A stretch of 64,000 nucleotides of DNA from DATMER01 sp963741305 (GTDB lineage: Bacteria; Acidobacteriota; Thermoanaerobaculia; Multivoradales; UBA5704). A program made the translations under genes and the position numbers. The notes under the pieces are model-generated. The model did not search any database and was not told where the DNA came from. It was given only the letters and a program-made list of their open reading frames with translations. The stretch spans positions 5,704,001-5,768,000 of the forward strand of contig CAVUHL010000003.1 in the NCBI GenBank assembly GCA_963741305.1, in the 5' to 3' direction. Below are positions 61,271 to 64,000 of this stretch, in pieces; the stretch's first letter is position 1, and each line of letters begins with the position of its first letter.

Positions 61271-61533
61271 TTAATGCCCCAGCGGCGCTTGACTTCATCG
61301 TGGGATACGACACGGCCGGCCTGAACGTCCGCTCGCGCCTCCGTCAAACCACCGTCGAAGTCATCGTCGTCGGGCTCGTCGTCCAGAGGAGCTTCATCGA
61401 GTGGGACCAGGGAGTCGATCCCCCGCAAGGGCTGGAGTGCCCGTTGGGCAGCGGGCAGATCCTCCTCGCGAAGGTCGTCGATCCATCGGTGCAGAGTGTC
61501 TCGTACGCTCACATGACGCCTCACACCGTCCAT
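61267..61533 (-). CDS. Antitoxin of the RelE-like toxin
   Basis: About 88 residues from the ATG at 61533; GTG at 61512 is an alternative and the frame is open further upstream without support. HVSVRDTLHRWIDDLREEDLPAAQRALQPL is a helical N-terminus, the acidic EAPLDDEPDDDDFDGGLTEARADVQAGRVVSHDEVKRRWGIK end is typical of RelB-like partners (EARA...G.V.SHEEV). Stop overlaps the toxin GTG, so the pair is coupled. Confidence 0.75.
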   Translation of the reverse strand: MDGVRRHVSVRDTLHRWIDDLREEDLPAAQRALQPLRGIDSLVPLDEAPLDDEPDDDDFDGGLTEARADVQAGRVVSHDEVKRRWGIK

Positions 61534-61789
61534 TCTACGCGCCTGTCTCATTTTCATCAGTCTTTCCATCTCTTCCGGTTTCCCATGCCTTGCCTCCGGG
61601 TTAAGAACGCCTTCAGAAGTATAGTTGCCGCAGAAGGGCATTTCGAGGACACTTTCTGAAAAAGTCAGGCTGCGGCTAGGAAAATCCCACTCCCTCCCGG
61701 ATGGCACGGAACGTGTTTATGTTCCCCGCAGGGCCCTCCGGGTGTCTTGGAGGGGTGAGAGGGATTTGTTTGACCAGGGAGACTCAAGA

Positions 61790-62812
61790 ATGCCCAGCCG
61801 GATCGGATTGATGGGCCTTGGCAGGATCGGCAGGAACATCTTCCGCATCCTGTACAAGAGTGAGGACATACGGATCGAGGCGGTCAGCGATGTCGCCGAC
61901 CACGCCGGATTGGCATACCTCCTCAAGTTCGACACGATCCTCGGCCGGTTCCCGGACGAGGTGAGCGCGCGCGACGGCCATCTCTATGTCGCGGGCCGCC
62001 AGGTCAAGATGCTGTCCGGCGAGAAGCCGGGCGACGTCAACTGGGGCGACCTGGGGGTGGAGACGGTCATCGAGGCGACCGCCAAGTTCCCTACCCGCGC
62101 CGAGATCGAGCGCCACCTGGAAATGGGGGCCAAGCGCGTGATCCTCTGCACGCCGCCGGCCGATCCGCCGGATATCACGGTGGTGATGGGCGTCAACGAC
62201 GACCAGCTCAAGCCCGAGCACCGGATCGTCTCGAACGGCTCGTGTACTTCGCACGCCGCGGCGCCGGTCCTCAAGATCCTGGACGAGGCCTTCGGCATCC
62301 AGCGCGCCTTCCTGACCACGGTCCACGCCTACACGAACCAGCAGCGGCTGGCGGACGTGCCGGCCGAGGACCCGCGCCGGGGACGGGCCGCCGCGGAGAA
62401 CATCATCCCGCAGGAGACCCAGGCCGCCGAGGTGATCACCGGCCTGCTGCCGCGGCTCGAGGGCAAGCTCACGGCCATGGCCATGAACGTGCCGGTCGCG
62501 AACGGCTCGGTCGTCGACCTGGTCTGCTGGCACGACCGGCCGGTGACGGTCGAGGCGATCAACGAGGTAGTCCGCACGGCGGCATCCACCGAGCGCTGGA
62601 AGGACATCCTGGAGTACGTCACCGATCCGATCGTCTCCTCGGACATCCTGCTCAGCCGCTACTCGGGCAGCTACGACAGCCTGGCCACCATGGTGCTCGG
62701 CAAGAACGTCTCCAAGACGCTGACCTGGTTCGACAACGGCTGGGGCTACTCGCACCGCGTCGTGGATCTGATCCACTGCTTCGCGCGCTTTGACAAGGAG
62801 GCAGGGAAATGA
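61790..62812 (+). CDS. Divergent glyceraldehyde-3-phosphate dehydrogenase-like protein
   Basis: 340 residues from the ATG at 61790, GGGAG 8 nt upstream. Rossmann N-terminus RIGLMGLGRIGRNIFRIL, catalytic Cys152 and His179 (TTVHAYTN). The active-site segment is SNGSCTSHAA rather than SCTTNC, and the phosphate-binding TTGAA loop is ETQAA. It lies directly upstream of a canonical GAPDH gene with an ATGA overlap. Function may be GAPDH with different kinetics, or a related phospho-aldehyde dehydrogenase. Confidence 0.88.
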   Translation: MPSRIGLMGLGRIGRNIFRILYKSEDIRIEAVSDVADHAGLAYLLKFDTILGRFPDEVSARDGHLYVAGRQVKMLSGEKPGDVNWGDLGVETVIEATAKFPTRAEIERHLEMGAKRVILCTPPADPPDITVVMGVNDDQLKPEHRIVSNGSCTSHAAAPVLKILDEAFGIQRAFLTTVHAYTNQQRLADVPAEDPRRGRAAAENIIPQETQAAEVITGLLPRLEGKLTAMAMNVPVANGSVVDLVCWHDRPVTVEAINEVVRTAASTERWKDILEYVTDPIVSSDILLSRYSGSYDSLATMVLGKNVSKTLTWFDNGWGYSHRVVDLIHCFARFDKEAGK

Positions 62813-63816
62813 CCCGCATTGGCATCAACGGCTTCGGGCGGATCGGCCGCAGCGTCTTCCGCATCCTTTCCGACCGCGAGGATATGGAGGTCGTGGCGAT
62901 CAACGACCTCTACGAGAACGAGCAGCTCGCCTACCTCCTCAAGTACGACACCCTGATGCGTGTCTTCCCCAAGGAGGTCACCTTCGACGAGGAGTCGATG
63001 ACCGTCGGCGGCAAGCGCATCGAGATGACGGCCGAGAAGGACCCGTCCAAGATCCCGTGGGGGAAATTCGGGGCGGACATCGTGATCGAATCGACCGGCG
63101 TGCACACCTCGAAGGAGGCGATCGCCAAGCACCTGGCGGGCGGCGCCAAGAAGGTGATCCTGACCGTGCCGGCCAAGGACAAGATCGACGCCACGATCGT
63201 GGTCGGGGTCAACGACGACACGCTCATGCCCGAGCACAAGCTGGTCTCGAACGCCTCCTGCACCACGAATTGCCTGGGGCCGATCGCCAAGGTGCTCCAC
63301 GAGCGCTTCGGCATCGAGGAGGGGTTCATCACGACGGTCCATGCCTACACCAACGACCAGCGGCTGGCCGACGTGCCGCACAAGGACCTGCGGCGCAGCC
63401 GGGCCGCGGCGCAGAACATCATTCCCACGACCACTGGCGCGGCCCGGGCCGTGGGCGAGGTGCTGCCCGAGCTCAAGGGCAAGCTCGACGGCCTCGCCAT
63501 GCGCGTGCCCGTGCCGGACGGTTCCATCGTGGACCTCGTCGCCCGCCTGCGGGACAAGCCGTCGGTCGAACAGGTGAATGCGGCAGTGCGCGAGGCGGCC
63601 GAGGGGCCGCTCGCCAAGATCATTGAATACAGCGAAGTGCCGCTGGTCTCCTCGGACATCATCGGCAACCCTCACTCGTCGATCTTCGACGCCCTGTCGA
63701 CCAAGTCCACGGGCGACGGCTATGTGAAGGTGGTGGCCTGGTACGACAACGAGTGGGGCTACTCGAACCGGGTGGTGGACCTCATCGACCGCCTGGTCGC
63801 GGTCGGCGGGATGTAA
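62809..63816 (+). CDS. gap: Type I glyceraldehyde-3-phosphate dehydrogenase
   Basis: 335 residues. All canonical motifs: NGFGRIGRSVFR, SNASCTTNC with Cys151, His178 in ITTVHAYTNDQR, TTTGAARAVGEVLPEL, MRVPVPDGSIVDL, WYDNEWGYSNRVVDL. NAD preference is suggested by the acidic residue after the second strand (IND). Glycolytic oxidation of glyceraldehyde-3-phosphate. Translationally coupled to the divergent paralogue (ATGA overlap). Confidence 0.96.
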   Translation: MTRIGINGFGRIGRSVFRILSDREDMEVVAINDLYENEQLAYLLKYDTLMRVFPKEVTFDEESMTVGGKRIEMTAEKDPSKIPWGKFGADIVIESTGVHTSKEAIAKHLAGGAKKVILTVPAKDKIDATIVVGVNDDTLMPEHKLVSNASCTTNCLGPIAKVLHERFGIEEGFITTVHAYTNDQRLADVPHKDLRRSRAAAQNIIPTTTGAARAVGEVLPELKGKLDGLAMRVPVPDGSIVDLVARLRDKPSVEQVNAAVREAAEGPLAKIIEYSEVPLVSSDIIGNPHSSIFDALSTKSTGDGYVKVVAWYDNEWGYSNRVVDLIDRLVAVGGM

Positions 63817-63828
63817 AGGAGAGATCAG

Positions 63829-64000
63829 ATGGCAACAGCGGTGAAAGAGATGACCGTGGACGATCTCCGGGAGATGATCCAGCAGACCGTCCGGCAGACG
63901 CTCGAGGATTACATGGCCGACCTGCGCCTGCTTCTACCACTTTCCCTGGGACGTCAAGTGGAGGAGCCGGATCCTGAAAATGATCCCCGGCCTCTCGCGG
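63829..64000 (+). CDS. Start of an unknown gene, cut by the window end
   Basis: ATG at 63829 after AAGGAGA, 12 bp beyond the gap stop. Visible part: MATAVKEMTVDDLREMIQQTVRQTLEDYMADLRLLLP, then a Pro/Asp-rich stretch. The first helix (MTVDDLREMIQQTVRQTLEDY) resembles N-termini of small antitoxins in other TA loci, but too little is visible to assign it. The frame is open to the window end. Confidence 0.55.
   Translation, partial: MATAVKEMTVDDLREMIQQTVRQTLEDYMADLRLLLPLSLGRQVEEPDPENDPRPLA

Overview
High-GC bacterial chromosome (mid-60s percent G+C by eye), densely coding, with no rRNA, tRNA or CRISPR array that I can see. An Oar-like TonB receptor, a pseudokinase-TonB fusion, a sortilin/BNR repeat protein, CsgG- and DUF748-type envelope proteins, a DUF72 protein and many small toxin-antitoxin (TA) genes suggest Acidobacteriota, perhaps Thermoanaerobaculia-like. 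This is an inference from gene content; no marker gene proves it.

Layout. 1-4.2 kb: partial thiolase, YefM-YoeB and VapBC modules, a small lipoprotein, a secreted protein followed by a decayed copy of the lipoprotein's 3' end, and an orphan antitoxin. 4.3-7.3 kb: secreted protein plus matrixin protease, then a TetR regulator with a hydrolase. 7.3-8.6 kb: a degenerate 21-bp tandem array, a small putative winged-helix gene, and a shrunken Uma2 gene. 8.6-15.2 kb: aminotransferase, serine hydrolase, MsrA, RuvX, MltG, pseudokinase-TonB. 15.4-24.8 kb: CsgG-like protein, frameshifted malic enzyme, DUF3891, two XRE regulators around an M24 peptidase homologue, DUF748, TruC-EVE-CPXCG. 24.8-30.9 kb: TonB receptor, DUF72, broken TA genes fused at a junction, a helical protein and a second 21-bp array. 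30.9-35.8 kb: PBP1A-like fusion, orphan sugar-binding protein, SDR. 35.9-42 kb: a 2005-residue membrane P-loop NTPase of unusual architecture. 42-54.4 kb: a complete maltodextrin module (lipoprotein GH13 enzymes, MalEFGK, two DOMON-like proteins, outer-membrane barrel). 54.5-61.5 kb: acyltransferase-like gene, RAYT-type transposase, gene fragment, third 21-bp array, second winged-helix paralogue, sortilin-like protein, RelBE-like pair. 61.8-64 kb: tandem GAPDH genes and the start of another gene.

The most unusual signal is the set of three 21-bp degenerate tandem arrays (7305-7670, 30581-30914, 56712-57152). Two lie beside paralogous small putative DNA-binding genes. The half-site of the first array also occurs as a perfect palindrome just upstream of its neighbouring gene, which suggests that protein, array and promoter form one unit. 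The second strong candidate is the giant NTPase at 35950, whose Walker A and Walker B motifs are about 745 residues apart with many membrane helices between them. In the maltodextrin operon the first gene appears to use a CTG start behind a near-consensus promoter and a strong ribosome binding site.
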